A stretch of 22,532 nucleotides of DNA, taken from Candidatus Fermentithermobacillaceae bacterium (GTDB taxonomy: Bacteria > Bacillota > Sulfobacillia > Fermentithermobacillales > Fermentithermobacillaceae). The position numbers and the translations under genes were made by a program. Below the pieces are notes generated by a model. It was not told the origin of the DNA. It saw only the letters and a list, made by a program, of their open reading frames with translations, and searched no databases. Location of the stretch: positions 1-22,532 of the forward strand of contig DUTL01000266.1 of assembly GCA_012842105.1 (NCBI GenBank), in the 5' to 3' direction. Positions 7,530 to 15,135 of the stretch are shown here, in pieces (positions within the stretch are counted from its first letter, which is position 1; every line of letters begins with the position of its first letter).

Positions 7530-8375
7530 TCAAGTAACGGCGTGAACAGCGCTGCCTGTTCGTTTCATTGTCCATGAATCAGCGCCGTACTTATCCCGAG
7601 ACAACTTAACAGCTTCCTGGATTTCATCAGGAGTCAGAGAACCCTCCTCCAAGGCCCAGTTGAAAGTAGTTTCAAACGCCGTTACCAGCTGCTTCTCAAG
7701 TTCACTGCAGCTTATGCTGCGCCCGCACACCTGAGACAAGCCGGCTGCCTTCTTTGACAATACAGATTCAACACGCTTTGCATGGCCTTCAGAACGGGTA
7801 CTGAGACACCCGGCCAGCTTTTCGAAATCCATGGCCAAAGGAATGGAACCGTGTTGAAGGATGACTCCGCCCTTTCGAACTTGCGCTGAACCGGTAACCT
7901 TCTTGCCGCAGGCCACAATTTCATACCAGGAAGGCGCCGAAAAGCATGCTGCTTGCTTGAATCTGTCATCCCTTGCGGTAACTCCGTGTTCCAATGCTGA
8001 CAGTTCTGCGGGGATACCCAAAGCTTTGAGCCCGTTTACAAGAGCTTTTGACAGTTCCTGATAGGTTTCGAGTATCGACCCGGGCAGCAGAGATTCAGAA
8101 ATGACTATGCTGTATGTGAGTTCATCATCATGAAGCACGGCTTTGCCGCCGGTAGCGCGCCTTACAAGATCTATGCCCAAATCCTTTAGGCCTTGAAGAT
8201 TGACTTCTTTGGCAACATCCTGGAAGCGCCCCAATGACAGGCATGCCGGCTCCCACCGGTAAAAACGAAGTGTAGGGCCTGCCTCTCCTCTCTGGTAAGC
8301 ATTATGTATTGCTTCGTCCACCGCCATGTTGTATCTGCCCCTCAGAGGGCCATGAGACAGAAGCCTGACTTTCAT
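7530..8375 (-). CDS. lipM: LipM-type octanoyltransferase (lipoate ligase fold)
   Basis: Predicted to move octanoyl groups from acyl carrier protein to the lysine of GcvH. About 281 residues. It shows the lipoate-binding motif RRATGGKAVLHDDELTYS (about 72-89) and CFSAPSWYEIVACGKKVTGSAQ, split here as C144 (catalytic Cys position of LipM, C150 in B. subtilis), K159 and the GSAQ that follows. The next segment, GVILQHGSI, is also LipM-like. The frame opens at a TTG at 8405, but the ATG at 8375 follows AAGGAG and is preferred. A lipoate-protein ligase is the alternative; the cysteine and the adjacent lipoyl synthase candidates favour de novo octanoyl transfer. B. subtilis also carries lipM near its gcv genes. 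Confidence 0.85.
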   Translation of the reverse strand: MKVRLLSHGPLRGRYNMAVDEAIHNAYQRGEAGPTLRFYRWEPACLSLGRFQDVAKEVNLQGLKDLGIDLVRRATGGKAVLHDDELTYSIVISESLLPGSILETYQELSKALVNGLKALGIPAELSALEHGVTARDDRFKQAACFSAPSWYEIVACGKKVTGSAQVRKGGVILQHGSIPLAMDFEKLAGCLSTRSEGHAKRVESVLSKKAAGLSQVCGRSISCSELEKQLVTAFETTFNWALEEGSLTPDEIQEAVKLSRDKYGADSWTMKRTGSAVHAVT

Positions 8376-8411
8376 CTGCCTGTCTCCTTCCATACCATCA
8401 ATCAACCTGGA

Positions 8412-9431
8412 TCAGCCAATATCCAGTTGTGACTCTAAAAGGCACTTACGAGCCTCACTGTCAGAAAGAGGCCTGGGGTAGTTCATGGGAACCTGCCCCG
8501 GCCTTTCATTGTAGTAAGGCCTGTTGCAGTCACTACACCCTGACGTCTGAAAAGGAATTCCCCTTCTAATATCGTTAAGTAAATCCTTATCCGGAACTTT
8601 AATCTTGGCAATCCTGCCATTTTCAAACTCAATCCAGTCCAGGCTGCCGCCCATGAGAAGGCAGTATCCCGCCAGTTGGGCCCTTCTGTAAGATGCTACG
8701 GGCGGAGCAGGCATATCCTGCATCGGGGTTCCTTTGACAGGCGTGAATGCAAACAAAGCTACGGTTATCCCCAAAGCGTTTGCCATAGAAATACATTCCA
8801 CAATATCTTCCTCACTCTCACCCACACCCACAATGAAATGTGTGGAAATCCTGCCCGGCCACTTCTCAGAAGCTTTTCTGAGTATTTCCCACGTCTCAGC
8901 AAACCCGCGGTCCTTGATTTGTGCATAAATGCGGCTTGAAGCAACGTCAACCGGAAGCCCCAGCCTGGATGCGCCTGCCTCAAAGAACAGTTCCAGTCTT
9001 GAGACAGACGTTGGCACCACACACACACTCACGGGAAACGATCTGCTAATAGCGCGGATCTTCTTGATCAGCGCAATGGCTTGCGCGGTAGCTCCAGGCG
9101 ATTCCACAACTTGCAGGCATGCTCTCTTGACAGTCCCGGCAGCTATTGCTTTGGCAAGGGGAGATGCTATGTCGCTCCAATCTTTTCGCGGCCATGTAAC
9201 TCTGGACAGCATGTTAGGTGATGACTTGCTGCACTTTGCCTGGGCACAGAATCTACACGAGTAAATGCAATTTTCACCGATGAGAAAGTGGGCCGTAGTA
9301 GGTTGTACCAGGGCCCGGGCATGGTTGAGCCCCAGAAGAGTTAAGGTACCGTAGGAAACTCCAATGTTTTCAGTCAAAAGCGCAACACTCTTCTTTCCTG
9401 GAAATTGCCAATCCCCTGTCCCGGGCTTCAC
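8412..9431 (-). CDS. Radical SAM protein, probable LipS1/LipS2-type lipoyl synthase subunit (first of two)
   Basis: A 339-residue radical SAM enzyme with C55-x3-C59-x2-C62 (CIYSCRFCAQAKC) for the SAM-binding 4Fe-4S cluster. It ends in a Cys-pair motif GCSDCNRPYYNERP (C299, C302), possibly ligands of an auxiliary cluster. The fold resembles biotin synthase or HydE, but the neighbours are LipM, GcvH and a second radical SAM gene. No LipA (with its CX4CX5C motif) is present. This fits the two-protein lipoyl synthase LipS1/LipS2 known from Thermococcus and sulfur oxidisers, which inserts sulfur into octanoyl-GcvH. The GTG at 9431 lies 62 nt inside the upstream gene and lacks a ribosome site; a TTG at 9377 after AAGAAGAG is a plausible start. 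Which LipS name applies is not decided. Confidence 0.72.
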   Translation of the reverse strand: MKPGTGDWQFPGKKSVALLTENIGVSYGTLTLLGLNHARALVQPTTAHFLIGENCIYSCRFCAQAKCSKSSPNMLSRVTWPRKDWSDIASPLAKAIAAGTVKRACLQVVESPGATAQAIALIKKIRAISRSFPVSVCVVPTSVSRLELFFEAGASRLGLPVDVASSRIYAQIKDRGFAETWEILRKASEKWPGRISTHFIVGVGESEEDIVECISMANALGITVALFAFTPVKGTPMQDMPAPPVASYRRAQLAGYCLLMGGSLDWIEFENGRIAKIKVPDKDLLNDIRRGIPFQTSGCSDCNRPYYNERPGQVPMNYPRPLSDSEARKCLLESQLDIG

Positions 9432-10290
9432 GTACTGCTTGAGAGTGAGGCAACACCATTGCGTCTACGCCGGCCTTTACGGCTGCCGGATCAAGTTGTT
9501 CACGATATTTTCCTTTTGGCCTCATGCAACCTAAAGAAATCTTCGCCTGGGGGTTTTGAACCCGGGCCCATGCTATGAGACGCAACACTTCATCAACATC
9601 AGGAGGGGGAAGGTGTTCCCACCGGGTTCTCGGCGTAGGGATGAACACGATGAATATGAGTTCGTCAACGCCTTCCCGGGCGAGGAACTCCACCGCCTCG
9701 TATTCCCCGCGTATTTCCCCCTTGTAGAGCCCGACAAGTATGTGGGGGACCACTTTGGCTTTGCCCTTCCTCAAATTGCTGAAAGACCTAATATAATCCC
9801 GGCCGGTCCGGTATCCTCCGAACGCCGCCTGTATGGTTACATCATCAAGAACAAAATCAAAGGATATGACCGTTGCAAAATCCGCTATTTCCAGCGCTTC
9901 TTGCTCGCCCACTATGCCGGGATGAACATTTATTCCAAAGGGGCGTCCGGTTTCGGCTAGTTTCCGGCGTACACAACCTATTGACGGAACCAGGGGAACC
10001 TGTCCTGCCTGATCGCAGCCACCGCTTAACAAGATGCCGGTAATATTCTTCTTTGACAGGACGTGATCAATAGAATCAACCGTGGCCATATGCTCCAGGT
10101 ACCTACCCCCGCAATGGGCGCACTGCAATGAACATTCAGTTCCCGTAACGCTTACCGGCAAAGTCCCCGCGGGATAGACAACCTCAAAAACCCTGGGCCT
10201 TGATGATTGCCTGGCCTGCCATGAAAGATCCAGCAATTCATCCAATGGCATTCGCTTTCTGACCGCAGGTTCAAAAGTCAACTGTGACAC
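9370..10290 (-). CDS. Radical SAM protein, probable LipS1/LipS2-type lipoyl synthase subunit (second of two)
   Basis: A radical SAM enzyme of about 306 residues with C53-x3-C57-x2-C60 (CSLQCAHC), a GILLSGGCD strand-loop, GINVHPGI, and SLGCMRP near the C-terminus. A final CC pair lies in EECCAFD. The GTG at 10290 follows AGGAG at 5 nt; the longer frame to 10332 runs into the intergenic hairpins, so the shorter start is used. The 3' end overlaps the next radical SAM gene, which suggests translational coupling and a working pair. Paired radical SAM genes beside lipM inside a gcv operon are the expected setting of the LipS1/LipS2 system. The substrate is inferred from context and family resemblance; a role in another cofactor pathway is possible. 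Confidence 0.72.
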   Translation of the reverse strand: MSQLTFEPAVRKRMPLDELLDLSWQARQSSRPRVFEVVYPAGTLPVSVTGTECSLQCAHCGGRYLEHMATVDSIDHVLSKKNITGILLSGGCDQAGQVPLVPSIGCVRRKLAETGRPFGINVHPGIVGEQEALEIADFATVISFDFVLDDVTIQAAFGGYRTGRDYIRSFSNLRKGKAKVVPHILVGLYKGEIRGEYEAVEFLAREGVDELIFIVFIPTPRTRWEHLPPPDVDEVLRLIAWARVQNPQAKISLGCMRPKGKYREQLDPAAVKAGVDAMVLPHSQAVREARDRGLAISRKEECCAFD

Positions 10291-10316
10291 GTGATCTCCT
10301 CTCGGCTTCAGTCTAC

Positions 10317-10387
10317 AAGGGGGAAACCTCAAAGCCTCCCCCTTTTCACCCTATTGGACAGGGGCGGGCAACCGGAATGGCCGCCCT
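10317..10387 (-). other. Two adjacent hairpins between gcvPB and the radical SAM pair
   Basis: On the minus strand, reading away from gcvPB, the first hairpin has arms GGGCGG (10386-10381) and CCGCCC (10367-10362) with a 13-nt loop. The second has AAGGGGGA (10344-10337) and TCCCCCTT (10324-10317) with a 12-nt loop. Neither is followed by a T-run on the minus strand. They fill most of the 102-nt gap between the gcvPB stop and the next GTG start and could lower read-through or mark an RNA processing site. Confidence 0.5.
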
Positions 10388-10392
10388 AGCCC

Positions 10393-11856
10393 TCATTCAG
10401 GCCTCTCCCACCTGACGTTAAGATTACGAGCTGCCCCTGCCTCATCAAGCCTGCCTACCACTGTAGTGTGAGGCGCGCTCTTTACGCTCTCGGGGTTCTC
10501 ATATGCTTCTTTGGCAATGGCAATCAAAACATCTGCGAAGTAATCCAGTGTTTCTTTTGATTCAGTCTCAGTAGGTTCAACCATTAATGCCTCGTCGACT
10601 ATCATTGGGAAGTAGTTTGTGGGAGGATGGACGCCATAATCCAACAACCTCTTTGAAATATCCAGAGTTCTTACACCGGTATTTCTCTTGATTCTTGAAG
10701 GGCTTACCACGAATTCATGTTTGCAGTGCCGGTCATACGGAAGATCATAGTACTCGAGAATCCGTCGCAAAATGTAGTTCGCGTTGAGCACTGCATTGCG
10801 GGAAGCTTCCCTCAACCCGTCAGGCCCAAGAGATCTGATGTAAGCATAGCCTTTTACCATCACAAGGAAGTTTCCGTAAAACGACTTCATCTGCCCAATT
10901 GTCTGTGGCTTATCGTAGTCAAGCCGGTATTTCCCATTGTCGAGAACCACAGTGGGCACGGGCAAAAACGGCTCCAGGAACGCCTTCACTGCAACAGGGC
11001 CTGAGCCCGGGCCTCCACCTCCGTGAGGAGTGCCGAAAGTCTTGTGTACGTTGAAGTGAAGTACGTCAAACCCCATGTCTCCCGGCCTTGAAATACCAAG
11101 TATGGCGTTGGCATTTGCGCCGTCATAGTACAAGAGCCCGCCTTTGCCATGGACTATCTTTTCAATTCTCTCGATATTCTCATCAAAGAGCCCCAGAGTA
11201 TTGGGGTTGGTTAACATTAGGCCGGCAACGGTTTCATCCATGGCCTCTTCAAGGGCCTCAATGTCTACGCCGCCGCGGCTATCGGAAGGCACTTCCACTA
11301 CGGTGAAGCCGCCGAGGGCCGCAGATGCAGGGTTTGTGCCGTGAGCTGCGTCAGGAATAAGGATCTTTGTCCTTTTCAAATCGTTTCTCGATCTATGGTA
11401 GGCACGGATTATCAGTATACCTGTAAGTTCCCCGTGAGCGCCGGCAGCCGGCTGAAGCGAAACATGATCCATACCTGCTATTTCAGCCAAATAGTCCTGA
11501 AACTCGTACATGAGCTGCAGAGCTCCTTGTGCCAATTCCTCAGGGACATAGGGATGGATGCAGTTGAATCCCGGAAGGTTAGCTACTTCTTCATTAATCT
11601 TAGGGTTATATTTCATGGTACATGAGCCAAGAGGGTAGAATCCAATATCCACCCCGTGGTTAAGCTGTGACAGCCTCGTAAAATGCCTAACCAGATCCAC
11701 TTCGGAGACTTCAGGCAGATCAGCAGGCTCGCTTCTTATCTCACTTGCCGGCAAAAGATCTTCCAGGCTCTTTGCAGGCACATCAAGCGCCGGAAGAGAA
11801 TATGCCTTTCTGCCCGGTTTGGAAATCTCAAAAATCAAAGGTTCGGGGCTCCTCAT
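10393..11856 (-). CDS. gcvPB: Glycine dehydrogenase (decarboxylating) subunit 2
   Basis: The PLP-carrying half of the split P-protein, which decarboxylates glycine and passes the aminomethyl group to lipoyl-GcvH. 487 residues, normal for GcvPB. The PLP lysine K272 lies in NVHKTFGTPHGGGGPGSGPV. Other family segments are FYPLGSCTMKYNP and PDAAHGTNPASA. The ATG overlaps the gcvPA stop as ATGA and follows GGAGG at 7 nt, so the two subunits are translationally coupled in an equal ratio. The C-terminal region (NYFPMIVDEALMVEPTETES) is also typical. Confidence 0.97.
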   Translation of the reverse strand: MRSPEPLIFEISKPGRKAYSLPALDVPAKSLEDLLPASEIRSEPADLPEVSEVDLVRHFTRLSQLNHGVDIGFYPLGSCTMKYNPKINEEVANLPGFNCIHPYVPEELAQGALQLMYEFQDYLAEIAGMDHVSLQPAAGAHGELTGILIIRAYHRSRNDLKRTKILIPDAAHGTNPASAALGGFTVVEVPSDSRGGVDIEALEEAMDETVAGLMLTNPNTLGLFDENIERIEKIVHGKGGLLYYDGANANAILGISRPGDMGFDVLHFNVHKTFGTPHGGGGPGSGPVAVKAFLEPFLPVPTVVLDNGKYRLDYDKPQTIGQMKSFYGNFLVMVKGYAYIRSLGPDGLREASRNAVLNANYILRRILEYYDLPYDRHCKHEFVVSPSRIKRNTGVRTLDISKRLLDYGVHPPTNYFPMIVDEALMVEPTETESKETLDYFADVLIAIAKEAYENPESVKSAPHTTVVGRLDEAGAARNLNVRWERPE

Positions 11857-13190
11857 GCTAATCCCTCCAATCCAGCCACAAGATCATCCATTTCTTGCCT
11901 GGTTCGTTTCTCGGTGACAGCGATTAGCAGGTGATCTTTCAGCTCAGGGTAAGAACGCCCCAGGGGATACCCTGCAATAATTCCCTTCTCAAGCAGCGCA
12001 TCAACTACCTTGCCTGCGTCAACAGGGCACTTGACTGTAAACTCGTTGAAGAACGGCGCTTCCCAGGCAATGCTGAACCCCTTTATGCCGGATATTTTCC
12101 CGGCAAGATATGCGGCCTTTTGAACGCACTGCTCACCAACTTCCCTAATGCCTTTTTTCCCAACCCATGACAGGTATACAGTAGCTGCCAAGGCGTTCAA
12201 AGCCTGGTTTGAGCAAATATTGGATGTAGCCCTTTCCCGCCGGATGTGCTGCTCCCTGGTCTGCAGGGTCAGCACGAAACCTCTCCTGCCCTGGCCATCA
12301 GTGGTCATTCCCACTAGGCGCCCGGGCATACGGCGGAGGTATTTCTTGTTCACTGCCATGACACCTAAGTACGGCCCGCCGAAAGCCATAGGGTTCCCAA
12401 ATACCTGGCCTTCACCAACTACAATGTCGGCCCCGTATTCAACCGGCGGCCGCAAAAGCCCAAGAGACATTGGGTTAACTGAAACAATATAAGTTGCTCC
12501 TGCCTCTCTCACTCTGGCGGATATTTCGTCAACAGGCTCGAGAAGCCCAAAGAAGTTGGGCTGCTGAACAACTACACATGCGACATCATTGCCCAATCTG
12601 CCCGCCAGGCACCCAACATCAGTTACCCCGTTTTTGTAATCGATTTCCTCTACCTGAATATCTTGGGCTTCTGCATAAGTGCTTATCACAGTTCTGGCCT
12701 CAGGATGAACGGACTTGGATACCAGAGCCCTCTTACGCCTTGTAAGCCCCGAAGCTATGGTGACAGACTCAGCTGCCGCAGAAGCTCCGTCGTACATAGA
12801 GGCATTAGCTGCTTCCATTCCGGTAAGTTCACAGATCATGGTCTGATACTCATATATCGACTGAAGCACTGCCTGGCTGATTTCAGCTTGATAAGGGGTG
12901 TACGCAGTGTAAAACTCGGACCTGCCCAACACGTGCCTTACTACAGACGGAATGTAGTGATCGTAAGACCCCGCCCCTATGAAATTCACAAAGTCTTGGG
13001 CAGTGTTCGTGGATGCAAGGCCTGCCATGTGCTTGGCAAGTTCATACTCACTTAGCCCGGGCGGTATATTCAGGCCGCCTTGAAACCTGAGGCTAGAGGG
13101 AACATCGCTGAACAGCTCTTCAATAGAGCCTACGCCGATTACCTTCAGCATATCCTCTCTGTCTTTATCAGTATTGGGTAAGAAGTTCAT
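11853..13190 (-). CDS. gcvPA: Glycine dehydrogenase (decarboxylating) subunit 1
   Basis: The second half of the split P-protein, a PLP-fold subunit without the PLP lysine, needed for the active GcvPA/GcvPB complex. 445 residues, normal size. It begins with NTDKDREDMLKVIGVGSIEE and contains FIGAGSYDHYIPSVV, YTPYQAEISQAVLQ, MSLGLLRPP and GRLVGMT. The ATG overlaps the last base of the gcvH stop (TAATG), and its own stop overlaps gcvPB. The split arrangement is usual in Bacillota and archaea, in contrast to the single GcvP of Proteobacteria. Confidence 0.97.
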   Translation of the reverse strand: MNFLPNTDKDREDMLKVIGVGSIEELFSDVPSSLRFQGGLNIPPGLSEYELAKHMAGLASTNTAQDFVNFIGAGSYDHYIPSVVRHVLGRSEFYTAYTPYQAEISQAVLQSIYEYQTMICELTGMEAANASMYDGASAAAESVTIASGLTRRKRALVSKSVHPEARTVISTYAEAQDIQVEEIDYKNGVTDVGCLAGRLGNDVACVVVQQPNFFGLLEPVDEISARVREAGATYIVSVNPMSLGLLRPPVEYGADIVVGEGQVFGNPMAFGGPYLGVMAVNKKYLRRMPGRLVGMTTDGQGRRGFVLTLQTREQHIRRERATSNICSNQALNALAATVYLSWVGKKGIREVGEQCVQKAAYLAGKISGIKGFSIAWEAPFFNEFTVKCPVDAGKVVDALLEKGIIAGYPLGRSYPELKDHLLIAVTEKRTRQEMDDLVAGLEGLA

Positions 13191-13579
13191 TACTCTCCGC
13201 CCTTTTCCACCAATTTTTGGTAGGCGTTACTGTCCATGAGATTGTCAAATTCCGAAGGGCCAGACAGCTCAATTACACACATCCAACCGTTATTGTAAGG
13301 ATCCTCGTTTACCAGCTCAGGTGAATCGTTGAGAGCTTCATTGACTTCCACAATTTTGCCTGAGACCGGGGCGTAGACGTCTGAAACCGCTTTGACTGAT
13401 TCCACTGTTGCAAACATTACGCCGGCTTCGACTTCCGTTCCAACTTCAGGAAGTTCCAGGAAGACCACGTCCCCAAGCTGATCTTGGGCATAAAACGTGA
13501 TACCTACCTGAGCCTTTCCGCCTTCCATTCGAACCCATTCATGATCTTTGGTGTACTTGAGATTCTCGGGATACTTCAT
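13190..13579 (-). CDS. gcvH: Glycine cleavage system H protein
   Basis: The lipoyl carrier of the glycine cleavage system. 129 residues with the lipoyl lysine K63 in VESVKAVSDVYAPVSG. It starts with the typical KYTKDHEWVR and ends in ..LMDSNAYQKLVEKGGE. It shuttles the aminomethyl group from P to T and the reduced lipoyl to the L-protein. It is the likely substrate of the LipM and LipS-type enzymes encoded 3 kb downstream in the same direction. The gcvT stop and the gcvH start overlap by 4 nt, as does the gcvH stop with gcvPA by one base, so all four genes are tightly coupled. Confidence 0.97.
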   Translation of the reverse strand: MKYPENLKYTKDHEWVRMEGGKAQVGITFYAQDQLGDVVFLELPEVGTEVEAGVMFATVESVKAVSDVYAPVSGKIVEVNEALNDSPELVNEDPYNNGWMCVIELSGPSEFDNLMDSNAYQKLVEKGGE

Positions 13580-14700
13580 CTTTTCTTAACCTCCCTGCGA
13601 TAAAATGGCATTCTCACTACCCGGGCAGGAACCTTTCTGCCCCTTATCTCAATGTTCAGGCCGGCCCCTCTCTGGCTGTGTTCCACCGGAACATACGCCA
13701 TGGCAAGGTATTTCTTCAGGTACGGGGTGAAAGTCCCGGTAGTAACATACCCGATTTCCTTTTCCCCTGCTTCGTCAAACACTTTGTAACCGTTTCGCGG
13801 CACGCCTTTTCCTACCATTTCAATTCCTACGAGTTTGACCTTTAAGCCTTTTTCACGTTGCTTCATTAGAGCTTTGGAGCCGATGAAATAAGTACCCTTG
13901 TCGAAAGCAACAGTCCTTCCAAGGCCTGCCTCCAAAGGAGTGTGATCTTCATCAAGCTCATGCCCGTAAAGAGACATAGAAGCTTCAAACCTGAGCGTAT
14001 CCCTGCAGCCAAGCCCGGCCAGGACCAGTCCGTGGCCTTTACCGGCCTCAACAACCGCTTCGTACAATTCAGGCCCTTTATCAGCCTGGCAATAGAGTTC
14101 AAACCCATCTTCACCCGTGTAACCGGTTCTCGTCACCAGGCAAACAACCCCTGCAACGTCCACATCTTCAATCCCGTGATAGTACCTTATCTCGTTGACC
14201 GGGTATTGGGTCAGTTGTTCCATAATTTTCACCGAATTAGGCCCTTGAATTGCAAGCTGAGCTATGTTACCGGATATGTCCTTGAAAACAGTGCCATTGA
14301 AATAACGTACGATGGGTTGAATCCATTCAACGTCCTTTTCTATGTTGGCTCCGTTAACAATTAGCCAGTACTTGTCTTCAGCCAGGCACATTACCAAAAG
14401 GTCATCGACAATGCCGCCATCAGGGTAGCACATGGGCGAGTAAATGAGCTTGCCCGGGTAGATCTTGGATACATCGTTTACCAGGATCATCTGGAGAAGG
14501 TCAAGCGCTTCCTTTCCTTCAACCAGCAACTCACCCATATTCGATACATCCCAAAGCGCAGCATGGGTCCTACAGCCGTTGTGCTCTTCCTTGATTCCGG
14601 TGAACTGAACGGGAAGGGCCCAACCACCGAAGTCTACGATCCTGCCGCCGTTTTTCACATGGGTTTCGTATAGAGGAGTCTTCTTGAGTACCTCTGCCAC
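13576..14700 (-). CDS. gcvT: Glycine cleavage system T protein (aminomethyltransferase)
   Basis: Releases ammonia from the aminomethyl-lipoyl group of GcvH and loads the methylene onto tetrahydrofolate. It has LKKTPLYETHVKNGG at the N-terminus, GGIVDDLLV with the conserved catalytic Asp (D99 or D100), and GYTGEDGFELYC. The frame runs up to a TTG at 14760, but the GTG at 14700 lies 11 nt past a near-perfect AGGAGG and gives about 374 residues, close to the usual length, so it is chosen. The family segment usually read as DVSHMG is DVSNMG here, a mild oddity. It is the first gene after the glycine riboswitch. Confidence 0.95.
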   Translation of the reverse strand: MAEVLKKTPLYETHVKNGGRIVDFGGWALPVQFTGIKEEHNGCRTHAALWDVSNMGELLVEGKEALDLLQMILVNDVSKIYPGKLIYSPMCYPDGGIVDDLLVMCLAEDKYWLIVNGANIEKDVEWIQPIVRYFNGTVFKDISGNIAQLAIQGPNSVKIMEQLTQYPVNEIRYYHGIEDVDVAGVVCLVTRTGYTGEDGFELYCQADKGPELYEAVVEAGKGHGLVLAGLGCRDTLRFEASMSLYGHELDEDHTPLEAGLGRTVAFDKGTYFIGSKALMKQREKGLKVKLVGIEMVGKGVPRNGYKVFDEAGEKEIGYVTTGTFTPYLKKYLAMAYVPVEHSQRGAGLNIEIRGRKVPARVVRMPFYRREVKKR

Positions 14701-14789
14701 CTTTGCCGTCACCTCCTGTTTATTCTGGACAATACCTGAGAACAGCTCCCTGTTTGACAACTTTGCCGTTTTCGGGAGCGAAACAATTG

Positions 14790-14827
14790 AAAAAAGGACA
14801 GAACTTACGTGAAGCCCCTGTCCTTTT
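14790..14827 (-). terminator. Riboswitch-controlled intrinsic terminator before gcvT
   Basis: On the minus strand AAAAGGACAG (14827-14818) pairs with CTGTCCTTTT (14801-14792) over a 16-nt loop, followed by further T. The 5' arm includes part of the last conserved segment of the second glycine aptamer, so aptamer folding and terminator folding compete. This predicts that glycine prevents termination and turns the operon on. Confidence 0.88.
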
Positions 14828-14992
14828 ACCTGAGAGATTCCTCGCTTGTATAACGAGTTACCCCTTTGGTGCCATTCTGCAATGGCTCTCCAGAGATGCG
14901 TCCGGCGACGGTATCTTTGCCTGAGAGTTTCAGATCAACGTCCTTGCTCCTTCGGCGCCTGCACCATGGCAGGACTCTCCCGGCGCTTTCAT
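14815..14992 (-). promoter_or_regulatory. Tandem glycine riboswitch
   Basis: Two glycine aptamers lie in tandem on the minus strand. The first has GGGAGAGTCCTG, GGCGCCGAAGGAGCAA and AAACTCTCAGGCAAAGA. The second has CTCTGGAGAGCC, GGCACCAAAGGGGTAA and AATCTCTCAGGTAAAAGGAC. These are the recognisable conserved blocks of the class, and the two copies share an inverted pattern of GAGAG with CTCTCAGG. In the second aptamer CTCTG can pair with CAGGG to close P1, using bases also needed by the terminator at 14790-14827. It fills most of the 435-bp stretch between gcvT and galE and would make the whole glycine-cleavage run glycine-inducible. Outer boundaries are approximate. Confidence 0.95.
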
Positions 14993-15008
14993 CCGCTCGA
15001 ATATGCAA

Positions 15009-15037
15009 TTGATACATCTTTAATACACCTGGCACAA
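15009..15037 (-). promoter_or_regulatory. Candidate promoter of the gcv operon
   Basis: On the minus strand TTGTGC (15037-15032) and TATCAA (15014-15009) are spaced by 17 nt. Both are only partial matches to the housekeeping consensus, but the implied start near 15002 falls just ahead of the first glycine aptamer, where a promoter is needed. The rest of 15040-15135 holds a 14-bp palindrome (15098-15111) and no gene. Confidence 0.4.
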
Positions 15038-15135
15038 TTGGCACACCCTGAATAACCCAAATAATCCGGCATGCAATATATCAACTTCTACATGGCCGAA
15101 GGAATTCCTTCAAGTTAACGGGCCGTTGTTCAATT

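Noticed and set aside
8412..9431. Biotin synthase or HydE for the first radical SAM gene
   Set aside because: The cysteine motif alone fits, but no biotin or hydrogenase genes are near, whereas LipM, GcvH and a second radical SAM gene are; still open until a tree is made.
10317..10346. Plus-strand terminator (AAGGGGGA/TCCCCCTT followed by TTTT)
   Set aside because: No plus-strand gene ends here; the structure is better considered as part of the minus-strand intergenic hairpins.
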